Assembly: GCA_001599595.1 (NCBI GenBank)
Contig: BCHH01000019.1
Span: forward strand, 2,411-66,410
Source of the DNA: Beverwykella pulmonaria
Taxonomy: Eukaryota > Ascomycota > Dothideomycetes > Pleosporales > Melanommataceae
Reading direction: 5' to 3'
DNA: 64,000 nucleotides
Shown piece after piece: positions 1 through 9,705 of this stretch (position 1 is the stretch's first letter; each line of letters starts with the position of its first letter). The notes below the pieces were generated by a model, which saw only the letters and a program-made list of their open reading frames with translations, was not told the origin of the DNA and searched no databases. The translations under genes and the position numbers were made by a program.

Positions 1-95
1 ACCTTCCAAATAACAACCTTCCAAATAACAACCTTCCAAATAACAACCTTCCAAATAACAACCTTCCAAATAACAACCTTCCAAATAACAACCTT
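1..95. repeat. 15-bp tandem satellite
   Basis: About six near-perfect head-to-tail copies of the 15-mer ACCTTCCAAATAACA run from the first base of the window. The last copy decays into 'accttggcaacc'. The array is cut by the window edge, so its full length is unknown. No coding potential is seen. Confidence 0.95.
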
Positions 96-986
96 GGCAA
101 CCAACTATTTGAACTAAGAAGGACCATAGGTTAAGCTCATTACGCAACTTCCTCCTCTTATAACAGCAGCTTACTGCAACAGCTGTAAGGGCACTACAAA
201 ATAAACAAACAACAATTGGGCGCAGGAGATTGGCTAAACAACTGGCTCACAATTAACGCGCTGAGTGAGGTTTAGGATCAGGTATTAACACTTACAGCAG
301 CTCAAGAACCTAGTCAAGATAGCTGAATCCCCCTTGATGAGGTTTAACACTCACGGCAGCTTAAGAGCTTTATCAAGACAGCTGAATCTCCTTTGATAAG
401 GTTTGACACTTGCGGCAGCTTAAGAACCTCATCAAGATTGCAGTCACGTGAACCTACTTTGAGCCTACGCCCCCAAATATAGCCTTGTTTTCTCCAAAAA
501 CCAACTACCACACCTTGCTCGGGCCGATAAGATTGTATAGATCAATGAAAAATCGATAGATATCGACCTTTCGGTAACTTCAAAAAGTTGGTGTTCGGTA
601 TAAATAGAGCTGTACAGCTTCAAAAATCGCGGGTGTAAATATCTGAAAATCGAGCGTTAGGTGGGCCTGAGCGTCAGCTGATTCAGCACGGGATGAGGTG
701 CAATGGTTTGCAGCGCTGGGAAGCATAGGCCGCTGCTGATTATCCAGCCAATGGCGAGCCGTTCGTGCCGCGCGCCCTGATCAGCGCTAAACGACCAGAT
801 CTCAACCCATTAGCTGCCAGCAGGCAGCTGGTAACAGTGTACGCGACGAGGCTGAGCGGCACAGAAAATGTCATTACCGGCGCTGCCAGCGCGAAGCCAT
901 TGCTTCATACTCTTCACAATACTTTTCCACAAGACAGCGCTCCCCCCGCTTTTCCCCCGCTTTTCCCCCCGCTGTAACGACTCCGA
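96..986. other. Gene-free leader with decayed repeat
   Basis: No convincing gene is seen between the satellite and the first gene. The stretch contains a degenerate array of about 59 bp (listed separately) and a TATAAATAG motif at 599-607, about 380 bp upstream of the next ATG. A short open frame at 765-977 has no recognisable family. Confidence 0.6.
283..438. repeat. Degenerate ~59-bp tandem repeat, about 2.6 copies
   Basis: Three successive copies share the core 'cggcagcttaagaacctcatcaaga.agctgaatc.cctttgatgaggttt' and begin near 283, 342 and 401. Differences between copies are mostly C/T or A/G transitions (aacctagtcaag / gctttatcaag / aacctcatcaag). This suggests an old, mutating repeat rather than a functional array. 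Confidence 0.75.
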
Positions 987-2701
987 ATGTCGCGCCGCCT
1001 TCGACGTGAAGAATACACTGTAGGATGGATATGTGCCCTTCCCGTCGAGCTGGCGGCGGCGCAGGAGATGCTAGACGAAGAGCACAAAGACCTTGAGTGT
1101 GACCACAATGACGAGAACGTGTACTCTTTAGGGTCGATTGCAGGACACAACGTTGTGATTGTATGCCTGCCGGCTGGACGCATTGGCAATAACCCCGCGG
1201 CGGCCGTGGCGACACAGATGAGGGCGACGTTCAGAGGGATCCGATTTGGGCTGATGGTGGGTGTTGGTGGAGGAGTTCCGAGCACAGAGGCAGACATCCG
1301 GCTCGGGGACGTAGTAGTCAGCCAGCCACACCAGACTTCCAGCGGCGTGGTCCAGTACGATACTGGAAAGGCGACTCTGAGTGGTTTTGAGCGGACGGGC
1401 TCTCTCAACTCTCCCCCGGAGATACTGCTCAGTGCGGTTGCGAAGGTGCAATCAAACCGGCTCCGAGGCAGAAGCAAACTTTCCGAAAACATATCGAGAC
1501 TTAGCCGCCTTCCCACTTTTCGACGCGAAAAAGCTGGACTTGACGTCCTGTTCGAGGCAGCATACAACCACGAAGGAGGGGACGGGTGCCAAAAATGCAG
1601 CACAGACAGGCAAATAGCTCGGAAACCGCGCGAGAGCGCAGAGGAGGTGATGGTTCACTATGGAATGATCGCATCTGGGAATCAAGTCATCAAGAACGCA
1701 CTTACGCGCGACCGATTGACTAGCGAACTTGGGGGCATTTTCTGCATCGAGATGGAGGCGGCGGGCCTAATGAACAGCTTCCCCTGTCTCGTGATCCGTG
1801 GCATCTGTGACTACGCCGACTCGCACAAGAATAAGATATGGCAGCCGTACGCGGCCGGGACGGCAGCGGCGTGTGCGAAGGAAGTGCTCTCAGTGATACC
1901 GGTGGCAGATGTGGCGAATGCAGACACAGTGGAAGTGGTTATTCAAGGCACGGATGGTTAGTGTAACTCAGTCAAAAGTTCGACATAGCCCTAAGTTTAG
2001 TCTAACAGTGGGGTTTACTAGACATAAGCTACGAGCATCTCTTCGCAAAGGCTCAAGCACAGGCCAAAAGCGGCAAATTAAAGCTTCGGCACAGCGCAGA
2101 CAGATCCGAAACTAGTAGGAACGCCACGCACGTTACTATTATGTCGTTTCTCAGTATGTTATATTGGCTTTTGTGGACGTTTGGGACACCAGCTCTTCTT
2201 CTATCAAAGCTAATTGCCTCTGCTGGACAGACCTTGGAAAGGCTAGATGATGCCGTCAACGAAGAGAAGGAAATGTTAGACCAGCTACAATCTGAAGCAA
2301 TGACTGCCCGAGGCATTGCAGAAGAGTTGAAAGAAGCGGAAGAACGGATTCAATGTCATGTGGAAGCATTAAAACAAATTAGGAGCATTCAATCCTCAAA
2401 GTTTGCAGAAGCAGAAATGCGGCTGGATGAAATGGAGCAGCACGTCAGGGATCGAACTGCGAGCCTAGAAGATCGATGGGCGCAGCTGGAAGAGCAGGTC
2501 ACGAAGCTTCACCAAGAGCGGAATTCCTTGGAACAAATTATAGCACAACTCGAGAATGAACAGGCACAAAAAGATCGCAAAATAGCGAAGCTCCAAAAAG
2601 ACCTGCAGCAAGCCGAGCATTTGCTTGCTACATCAGAAGACAAAGGCTATCTAAGGACAATTTGGGATTGGATTGCGTGGGCTCTTGGGTTTGGAAAGTA
2701 G
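987..2701 (+). CDS. Nucleoside-phosphorylase-like domain fused to hydrophobic/coiled-coil tail
   Basis: I read two exons, 987..1956 and 2022..2701, giving 549 aa. The 65-bp intron has a GTTAGT donor, a CTAAC branch point at 2002-2006 and a TAG acceptor. Removing it bypasses a TAG at 1959 and joins two open frames in phase. Residues 8-310 form a PNP/UDP phosphorylase-like fold (start Y-T-V-G-W-I-C-A-L-P, G-V-G-G-G-V-P loop, late E-M-E-A-A-G and G-I-C-D-Y-A-D motifs). This domain is common at the N-terminus of fungal NLR-like STAND proteins. Here it is followed by a hydrophobic stretch (about 366-386, L-Y-W-L-L-W-T-F-G), a long coiled coil (about 390-525) and a tryptophan-rich C-terminus (W-D-W-I-A-W-A-L-G-F). 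No NB-ARC/NACHT domain or repeats are present. The fold assignment is strong; a role in self/non-self or stress signalling is inference. Confidence 0.8.
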
Positions 2702-2959
2702 CACTTCCAGTAGCGACGTAGTAAAACCTTTTATACGCAGATAATCGCTGCTTTTGGCAAGTTGGCGGCTTTATGTAATGCCGGGTTGTCTGTATCGCAC
2801 TAATAGGGTTGAGAGTAAGGTTTCGGGGTGGATAGGAGTATATCGTAGGAGAGACGAATCACTGCCAAGCCACGTTGGCAGCGGGGGACACTAATAGGCT
2901 AAATCACATGACATCACAGCCATATCGCCTCCGTACGGGCCCGGTACCAGCCTTACACT
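2702..2959. other. Short intergenic stretch
   Basis: Sequence between the phosphorylase-fusion gene and the BCS1 relic, which lies on the opposite strand. Nothing recognisable is seen here. Confidence 0.5.
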
Positions 2960-3960
2960 TTACGACGCATAAGCCTGTTGAAAACGATGTACGACTGAAG
3001 CAAGTACTTGAGCAGTACATATCCTTGCCACCACTAGGAGCGAGGACGGCCGACCTGCTCCGGCCATGACCTTGTGAGGTGGCGAATTTTGTAGGTGATT
3101 TTCAGAGAGTTGAGTTGGCATGGCGGTAGCCAGTATGGAGAGTGGTGAGGCAAGAGAAGTCTTCTTTGTATCATGTTCCGTGGAGTACATCCTCCTAAAA
3201 ATGTCTCCTATCTGATTCCTGGTCGCGAGGGTAAACTAGACCCGCAAGTCTACTCTCCCGGGTTTAATTAAGGCCGCATCTAACTTCTCGGGGTAATTCG
3301 TCATTATGATAAGGACCCTGCCCTTGTGCGAAGCCACGCCATCAATTGCATTGAGAAGCCCTGATAGAGAAATAAGACTCTTGAAGCCACTAACAGGCGT
3401 GCCGGCGGTTTTGGGATTGACACTGTATTTGGTGATCCTGACGAGACTACCGTCGTTGGTGCCGGGATTGAAGTTGGGGCTTTCTTTAAGTTCTGCGGGG
3501 GCTTCGGGGCAGCGAAGACCTGCGGAGTCAATATCTTCAAGGAGGACGATGCATCGGCGCGGGAGGGACTCAAAGTGCTTGTTTAAGTTACTCTCTGTAA
3601 GACCGATTTTCATAAGCGGAATACAGTATATGTTTAGTCGGAATATACCCGCAAGGGCGAAAGAGAGCGAGTTTTGCCTGTGCCGGGGGGGCCGTAGAAG
3701 AGGTAGCCTCGGCGGTAAGGAATTCCTCTTGCGGCGTACCACTTCGAGCTTGTTGGGTGCAGGTACTTATTTATGTCGACGACAAGATTAGCATTTTGTT
3801 GCCGGTCAAGGGACACAGTACTCATCGGCCGCGATGTTCGTTAAGACTGTCTGTCCCATGCGTAGTCTCTCCTTTCTTCCCTAGGCACCGGGCGGTAGAT
3901 GGCAGTGTTGTTATTGGCCTTTCTTAGCGTCCACCGCTTAATTCTTCTTTGATAACTGAA
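2960..3960 (-). pseudogene. BCS1-type AAA+ ATPase relic
   Basis: The conserved order of fungal BCS1-like ATPases is readable on the minus strand, but in pieces. It runs: a linker with T-A-I-Y-R-P, then R-P-M-S-T-V-S-L-D, W-Y-A-A-R-G-I-P-Y-R-R-G-Y, Walker A G-P-P-G-T-G-K-T, Walker B L-L-E-D-I-D-S-A, a sensor region I-M-T-N-Y-P-E-K-L-D, and R-V-D. An in-frame TAA at 3841-3843 precedes R-T-S-R-P-M. A one-base loss just after the Walker A Thr (about 3671) shifts the frame. A TAG at 3236-3238 interrupts R-V-*-F-T-L-A-T-R-N-Q-I; the frame then continues before decaying near 3100. The N-terminal BCS1 domain is missing. The live family members are membrane-anchored mitochondrial or related ATPases. 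This copy cannot encode a complete protein. Confidence 0.85.
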
Positions 3961-5075
3961 CGCAGCCAGTACCCTTTGGCATTGGGATCCGCCCAGAGAT
4001 ACCCTTGTCTTGTCCGAGTAGTAACTGCACTTGGCCTGAATACAAGACACTCGGCATATGCAGCGAGTGCGCAGAGCTTGATGTCTCCGACTTTCTGGCA
4101 TACGGTTGCCGTACAATGACAGTAGATTGGATTTCGACCTTGCAAGATTTCGACTACGACCCTTACCCAAATGGAACCATGTGCGGATATTTCCTAAACT
4201 CCTTGAGCAAGGCGCCGATCTTCATGTCTAGGTATATGGTCGACACGGCAGATTCTTCTACAAATAACTCTTCCAGGGGAGAGGCTCTTCTGATGCGCTC
4301 CCTCCCTCTCGTTACGAATACGTTCCGGAAGTATTTATACGGAAATGGGTCCATTCATTTCAAGCATCATCGCAATCCGATAATCGATTTCCTGATCGCC
4401 GTCTCGAGGAATGGAACAGATGCTGTTTATGCGAAGCAACCACCAATCATGCATGAATGCGTGCTTTCTTAGTGTGTCAAGACAATTAGATCTTCATATT
4501 ATGGAGCGACGTATGAAGAAGAGGTCGTCGATACCTTGATCAACACCACAGCTGGGCCTGTACCATGGAAAACTATTGAGTATAAAAGCGAGGGCCTGAA
4601 TGGTACCGAGATGTTCTACAACCAAGACATCTCTATCGACGCTGATGACAACACTGCTTCAGGCTTCGGATTGTCGAACAACACGATGTGTAACGTTATG
4701 TTCGTCTTTGATGACATCTTCCCCTCTTTTACCACCGTCCAAAATGAGTCTGCTCATTCGATGTTGAGGTACAAACTTTGGCAGAGAGGACCAATTACGC
4801 GAAAACTGCTAGTCAATCCGTGGATCCTTCCAAACAATGTGACTCGCCAAATCGATAGATTGGCAACGGCTTTGACGAACGCGGTCCGCTCATCCACCAC
4901 CAGCAACACGGAGGTCACTGGATCGGCATACAACCTTGAAAACTACGTCTCTGTTCGATAGGGATGGCTGGCGCTTCCTCTAAGCCTTCTTTTTCTCAGC
5001 CTATACTTTCTTGTAGCCACTGTGAGGAAGACGGCAATCGAGGAGGGTCGGGTGGGAATATGGAAAACTTCGGCA

Positions 5076-5083
5076 ATCGCGAC
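5076..5083. repeat. Target-site duplication, left copy
   Basis: ATCGCGAC lies immediately left of the MITE and is identical to 5852-5859 on the right. Confidence 0.92.
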
Positions 5084-5851
5084 CAACGCGGCCATCCGTC
5101 AGTACACCCGGCCGTACAGTACTGCAGTACATCGAATTTAGTACCGGTTAGTATTACTAGCCGTTTGCTGTAGTTTGTATAGATTTTGGCTGCAGGAGAG
5201 GTGCAGCGCGGCTGCAGGAGGTGCAGAGGGGTCTTAGAGTAGTCGGAAATTAATGCAGGTTATGCCGATCCTACGCGTTTTGTTAGCAATTTGCTAAAGA
5301 AACTCCATAACACCGTCATCTGGCCCCGAGCAGGAAGCTCGAGAGCACGCGCCAGTGGTGGCAGTAGCGAGGCTGAGTCCTCTACCCAACGCTCTATAAG
5401 GTGACCCTTGATATCTTTACTATCCCAGAAACCTCGTGTGAGTGCGAGAGGTGCTTCTAACACGCTAAACGAACCGTCACAATTGATCGGAACTGCCTCT
5501 CACACGCGACGATTGAGGCTATATAGTTGCAGAAGAACTGGCTACGTAATAAGGTAGTAAGCAGCGAGTTAACTGAGCTAGCAGAGTACATCAAAACAGT
5601 GAGAAGTACGACTCAGGAGGAGGATCAATTCACCTCTGTCCCTACTACCCTTCCCAATTAGGTTAGATACTCCGTAAACGGTCCGTTATACTCCGTACAG
5701 TACAGTACAATCTATCAATTCACCCGTTACGGTGTACTGCTAGTTACCCTCCTTCGTCTACTCAGTACAGTTAGTACTTACAAGCAGCTTGAACAGTACA
5801 GTACACCGTACAGCCTCAAAACTACTCCGTTACGTACGGATGGCCGCGTTG
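5084..5851. mobile_element. hAT-like MITE (non-autonomous DNA transposon)
   Basis: Both ends carry a perfect 16-bp terminal inverted repeat, CAACGCGGCCATCCGT (5084-5099 and its complement at 5836-5851). It is flanked by a perfect 8-bp direct duplication, ATCGCGAC (5076-5083 and 5852-5859). Removing the element plus one duplicate restores an uninterrupted DUF3176 reading frame (A-I-A-T-L-I-H-G-L). An 8-bp target duplication is characteristic of hAT elements. Subterminal regions are rich in GTACAGTAC/CAGTAC motifs. No transposase domain is recognisable inside, so it is called non-autonomous. Confidence 0.92.
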
Positions 5852-5859
5852 ATCGCGAC
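5852..5859. repeat. Target-site duplication, right copy
   Basis: ATCGCGAC lies immediately right of the MITE. It belongs to the resumed DUF3176 frame (I-A-T). Confidence 0.92.
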
Positions 5860-5984
5860 ACTTATCCACGGCCTGCCGGACGAGATGCAAGAAAAGATAA
5901 CGAGGTCGACGAGCAAACAGGGAACTCCGCGAGCGAAGGCAAAGAAACTGAAAGTGAAATTAAATCCAAGTGCTTGGAAGATTT

Positions 5985-6832
5985 GAGCTGACCTCGTATC
6001 CCAACCTTTAGATATGTCAATGCTCTTATTCGTTACAAGCGCGACAACAATCAGATGGATACTCTCGAGGCCAACGATCTGCAGAAGCAGTTTACTCGAG
6101 AGAAAATGGAGGGATTTGGACCTGTTCACAAGGAATATTTGCTCGCACTGTTCCCGCAGGAGCTGTCGTGAGTGCTGTTGTTTGACGGATGAGCCATCCA
6201 TATCTTTGGTTGTGCTCGTCAAAAGATTTGTTTGTCATTCCATTCAATCGGGCAAGGCATTGTCGACTTCATGGGTTTCGGTCATGCGGCTGTTGGTAGT
6301 TGAATGCTCTCTTCAGAGCATTCGCCTGCTTACCGCCTCGGATTTTAAATGATGGGATTGTAGTCTGGAAGCACCACTTCCTGAACAGTATATATTAGAT
6401 ACGAAGCACTTCTAGCGCAGATGTGAAGCGCAAATCTACCCTCTCGTGGAACTTCACTTGCATAGCGTGTTGCTCCTCGAAAGAGTTGAAAGAGCTTGAT
6501 GTGAATGACAACGTGAAGACTCGCAGTTTCCTATTTCCAGCACAACGCCGTAGGATTGCCATTTATGACCGCTTACCTTCAACCTAGATTACTGATGTAT
6601 CTCGAGGAAGCACTAGTCAATTGTCAAATTCGATTTTTTGGCGCAGTAAACTCAACTAGTATGTTTTCACAAGTAACCACAAGAGGCTCGGTCGTGTTAG
6701 CGTCTCGATCGCAAGAGAAGAAGGAAAGCCATAGACGATAGCAGTGACAAATGACTTAAGACTACATTCAAGAATTAAATAGTATCCTAGTTTGCGAAAC
6801 TGACTAACAATGCATGCGTATCTACACCTCAT
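5985..6832. other. Intergenic, possible coding scrap
   Basis: A short frame at 5992-6171 on the plus strand reads coherently (R-Y-V-N-A-L-I-R-Y-K-R ... L-L-A-L-F-P-Q-E-L-S) and then stops. It could be the C-terminal scrap of another broken gene, but I cannot name a family. The rest holds nothing I recognise. Confidence 0.35.
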
Positions 6833-8056
6833 TCAAATCGCGCAGTTACGGTCATAGTACGTCAACCCTGTACCGGCCGCCGCAACAACCTTCCCTGCGA
6901 TAGGTCCGACTCTGCCAATGTAGCATGAATTTGTCAACGTATAGATGTAGTTTTGGCAATTCGGGTTCTGTAGACAGAATGCAGAACAAGCAGCTACTGT
7001 GGTGAAGGTTGTCTGCGTGATAACTTGTAGGTCGACAATGTCGTAGCCTTCTATGCCGCAGCTGGCAGTGCTTGATGGTGTGGGAGTGGGCGTGGGCGTG
7101 GTTGTTGAGGAGCTTGATGATGTCGGTGTGCTTGACGACGAAGAGGGGGATAATGTTCCAATAGAGGACGACATGCTGGACGAGCTGCTGGAAGATATAG
7201 GAGTGGGTGTCGAGTTGCTGGAAGAGCTGGAAGATGACGAGTATACACTAGACAACGTCGACGAGATACTTGAGGTGGATCCAGGAGTGGAACTGGAGCT
7301 TGACGGCGATTGTGAAGAGGACGACACCGCGTTGCATTTTCCGAACGCTCCTTGACAGCCAGTTCCACAGTAGTCGCTCGTACTGCCACTGAGAAGATGT
7401 CAGTCAACAATTTACAAATTTGATAAAGTCAGTCCTACCAGTAAGAGTATTGGGAGCAGCAGTCGCCCCACTTTGAGCCTAAGCAAGTCATATCTACAGG
7501 CGAAGCACCGTAGGCATTGCCGCATCTGGCATTGGTTGAAACACTCTGTGTAGAGGAAGAGGCAGCAGATGGCGATGTTCGCGTCGAAGTCGATGTAGTG
7601 GCGGCATCCGTACAAGTGCCGAACAAAGGATTACAGCCGGTACCGCAGTATGCGCTCGTCTTTCCGCACCATCCATACTGACTGCAAATAGTTAGCATGA
7701 CACAAAACCAGTAGGAGTGAGCTGGATTATATTCACCTGCAACAGTCTCCGAACGTTGATCCCTTGCATGTATAGCCATTATTCCCTCCACATGATCCAT
7801 CCGTGGAGACTTTCGTAGTAGATACAAGTGCTGCTGCAGAAGGTGCCAAGGAGCATGTACCAAAGCCACCTTGACATCCAGTCCCACAGTATCTGGAGAC
7901 AGAACCGCAATAGCCGTACTGGGAGCAGCAGTCACCGAACTTGCTCCCTTTGCAGGTCAATCCGAAACTCTCTCCGCACCGCGCATTTGTACTGACTGTA
8001 AGAGCACCAATGAACGAGGGCAAGGCTAGGATTGCTAACAGCGAGGAATGATACAT
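6833..8056 (-). CDS. Secreted CBM18 chitin-binding protein with PAN-like C-terminus
   Basis: Three exons, complement(6833..7388, 7439..7681, 7737..8056), give 372 aa. Introns of 50 and 55 bp each have GT-AG borders and restore cysteine spacing exactly (G-D-C-C|S-Q-Y and S-Q-Y-S-Y|C-G-S-T). A signal peptide covers residues 1-20. Three hevein-type (CBM18) modules follow at about 27-68, 89-128 and 150-195, each with C-C-S-Q-Y-x-(Y/W)-C-G and Y-C-G-T-G-C. A Ser/Thr/Pro linker of about 100 residues leads to a Cys-containing C-terminal domain (C-G-I-E-G-Y-D-I ... N-C) resembling PAN/Apple folds. Such proteins bind chitin outside the cell, either as wall proteins or as effectors shielding hyphae from chitinases. 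The binding call is firm; effector status is inference from the accessory setting. Confidence 0.88.
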
Positions 8057-9350
8057 ATTAGATATTAGAAATCAATTATTTGACCATATAGTAGAAAGTG
8101 ATTGAGGAGAACGACTAGTTCAGACTGAAAGAGTGACAGGATAAACGAGAGATCAACGGTTTACGAGAGTAAGAGAAGAAAGAGACACAAAGATATCTTT
8201 GATAAGAGAAAAACACTCTGGAATCATCCAGGATGACTATTGACGGCTCGTAGCTCAACGGCATTGTGTATGAACATTTGTGAAGCTATGTACCTGGCTC
8301 AAGCCACGGGGGTTCTTGCGCTGTTGCCCATTGGCAGATGATCCTGGGAATGCGGCCAAAAAAAGCTTCGATGTAGGCCAGATTCAACTTAAGGCTAATG
8401 ATGGCATTTTAAATGTGGATATTATGCAGAATTGGGTGCCAAATAGCCAGGGGAAGCGAGAAAAGAGATTTAGACCAAGTGAGCGCAAGCCACTATCGAC
8501 GGAGCCGCCGCCACTAGTATCAAAGCACGCTGACCTCAGCTAGAAAAATGAACGGAGGCGGAAAGAAAGAATTCGGACTTGTTGCTGTTGCAAAATCCGT
8601 GAATCCTGATTCTGTGCAGGCGACGGAAATCGACTAAAAATGGCCGCCCCATAGATGCTCGACGACAAGTGCGAGTCAGGCATTTCAACGAATGGCGTAC
8701 ATTACTGAAACCGCTTCGTAGTATGACTTGAGTCCATAAAGCGTCCTTCTTGAACGAGCAAGTCAAATGTGGTTACGATGACGAGACTTTCGAAGGTTGA
8801 GAAACTCGTCGTGAGGTCGAAGTGTTACTGAATTCACTGTCGATAGGCAGTTATCTCTGCGTTCCCAACAGCAGGCCGGCGAAGTTTATATGGTCCTGCC
8901 AAGGCCCAGCCCTTTACACACTCCCATATGCCTTCGGTAGTGATTCGAACCTGAATTAGATAGTTCTGATAACCTGCGCCGTTACAGCTGCTATTCTATA
9001 GTAGCGTCGCTGCCCAAGTCGCCCAGAATCAACGTCCTAGCAATTCCTGTCTGTCTAGGTTCGCTGTGTGACGCCTTATGCTGTGTATATTAGCTGTGTT
9101 ATACTCTTGCTTACAGTACAAAAGGTCTCCTTAACTTACGTACTCTACAATTGCTGTGTCTAGAACCTAAGTGTGCTCCTGTTGCGCGCCTGCCTGTTAG
9201 CGTTGTTACAAGAGGCTATTAGCAGTCTGTGATTAGGACTTAATTGGCTATTGAAGGCTAGAGATACAATCTCAGGTACAATATTACAAGACGTTGCGTA
9301 AGGAGCTCAACCAGAGGTCCTACGTGTTTAATAAGTACTCAGTATGGTTT

Positions 9351-9405
9351 GTGCGTTAGGGGTCTGATTCGTGCGTCAGGGGTCTGATTCGTGCGTTAGG
9401 GTTCT
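9351..9405. repeat. 20-bp tandem repeat
   Basis: The unit GTGCGTTAGGGGTCTGATTC is present about 2.5 times. One internal T/C difference separates the copies. Confidence 0.8.
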
Positions 9406-9414
9406 AGGTTAGGT

Positions 9415-9637
9415 TAGTTATTTGCTGAGCTTGTTGTTCAGAGGGTACTGTGTCTGTAATAATGAGCGCGGCCATCACTATTGTGGATGCAGTAGGTGCA
9501 ATTTATAGAGAGAGAAGAGTTGAGCTAAACGTGCGCTACTTATGTGATGCGTAGTTACTTGTTAAGCTTGTCGTTTGGAGGGTACTGTGTTGTAGAATAC
9601 AATTACTTGTCAAGCTTGTTGTTCAGAGGGTATAGTG
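9415..9637. repeat. Three dispersed copies of a ~38-bp motif
   Basis: The motif 'agttacttgttaagcttgttgttcagagggtactgtgt' recurs at about 9415-9453, 9552-9590 and 9601-9637. The differences are mostly transitions, so this is an old, decayed repeat family. Confidence 0.75.
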
Positions 9638-9705
9638 CATGGTTTGTACGATTTGTATGGTTTGTATGATTTGTATGGTTTGTGCGATTTGTATGGTTTG
9701 TCTAG
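9638..9705. repeat. Low-complexity TTTGTATGG array
   Basis: Short runs of (A/G)TTTGTATG(A/G) and TGGTTTGT(A/G)CGA repeat with a 9-10 bp period. Confidence 0.75.

Larger units (their letters stand above)
3960..5984 (+). pseudogene. DUF3176 membrane-protein relic, split by a transposon
   Basis: The frame shows hallmarks of fungal DUF3176 proteins: C-P-S-S-N-C-T-W-P-E-Y, paired Cys motifs, many N-glycosylation sites, then a hydrophobic segment after G-W-L-A-L-P-L and a cytosolic V-G-I-W-K-T-S-A-I-A-T. Two TAG codons, at 4470-4472 and 4959-4961, stand where the context suggests Trp (L-S-*-C-V-K and S-V-R-*-G-W-L). The frame is the same on both sides of each, consistent with TGG-to-TAG transitions. 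The 768-bp insertion at 5084..5851 falls inside A-I-A-T. Coding resumes as I-A-T-L-I-H-G-L and ends at 5984. The N-terminus is missing: upstream the frame closes at 3957-3959, where the sequence abuts the BCS1 relic on the other strand. Non-functional. Confidence 0.85.

Noticed and set aside
5260..5463. 67-codon open frame inside the MITE, considered as a transposase remnant
   Set aside because: No hAT dimerisation motif or BED finger is visible, and it is too short to support a call.
8870..9330. Possible copia-type LTR (TGTTGGGAACG start and GGTTATCAGAAC-like primer site on the minus strand)
   Set aside because: No second LTR, target duplication or gag/pol remnant was found, and the spacing of the two motifs does not fit one element.
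9356..9420. TTAGGG-like runs suggesting an interstitial telomere repeat
   Set aside because: Only one or two exact units occur within a 20-bp repeat of another sequence, so this is not a telomeric array.
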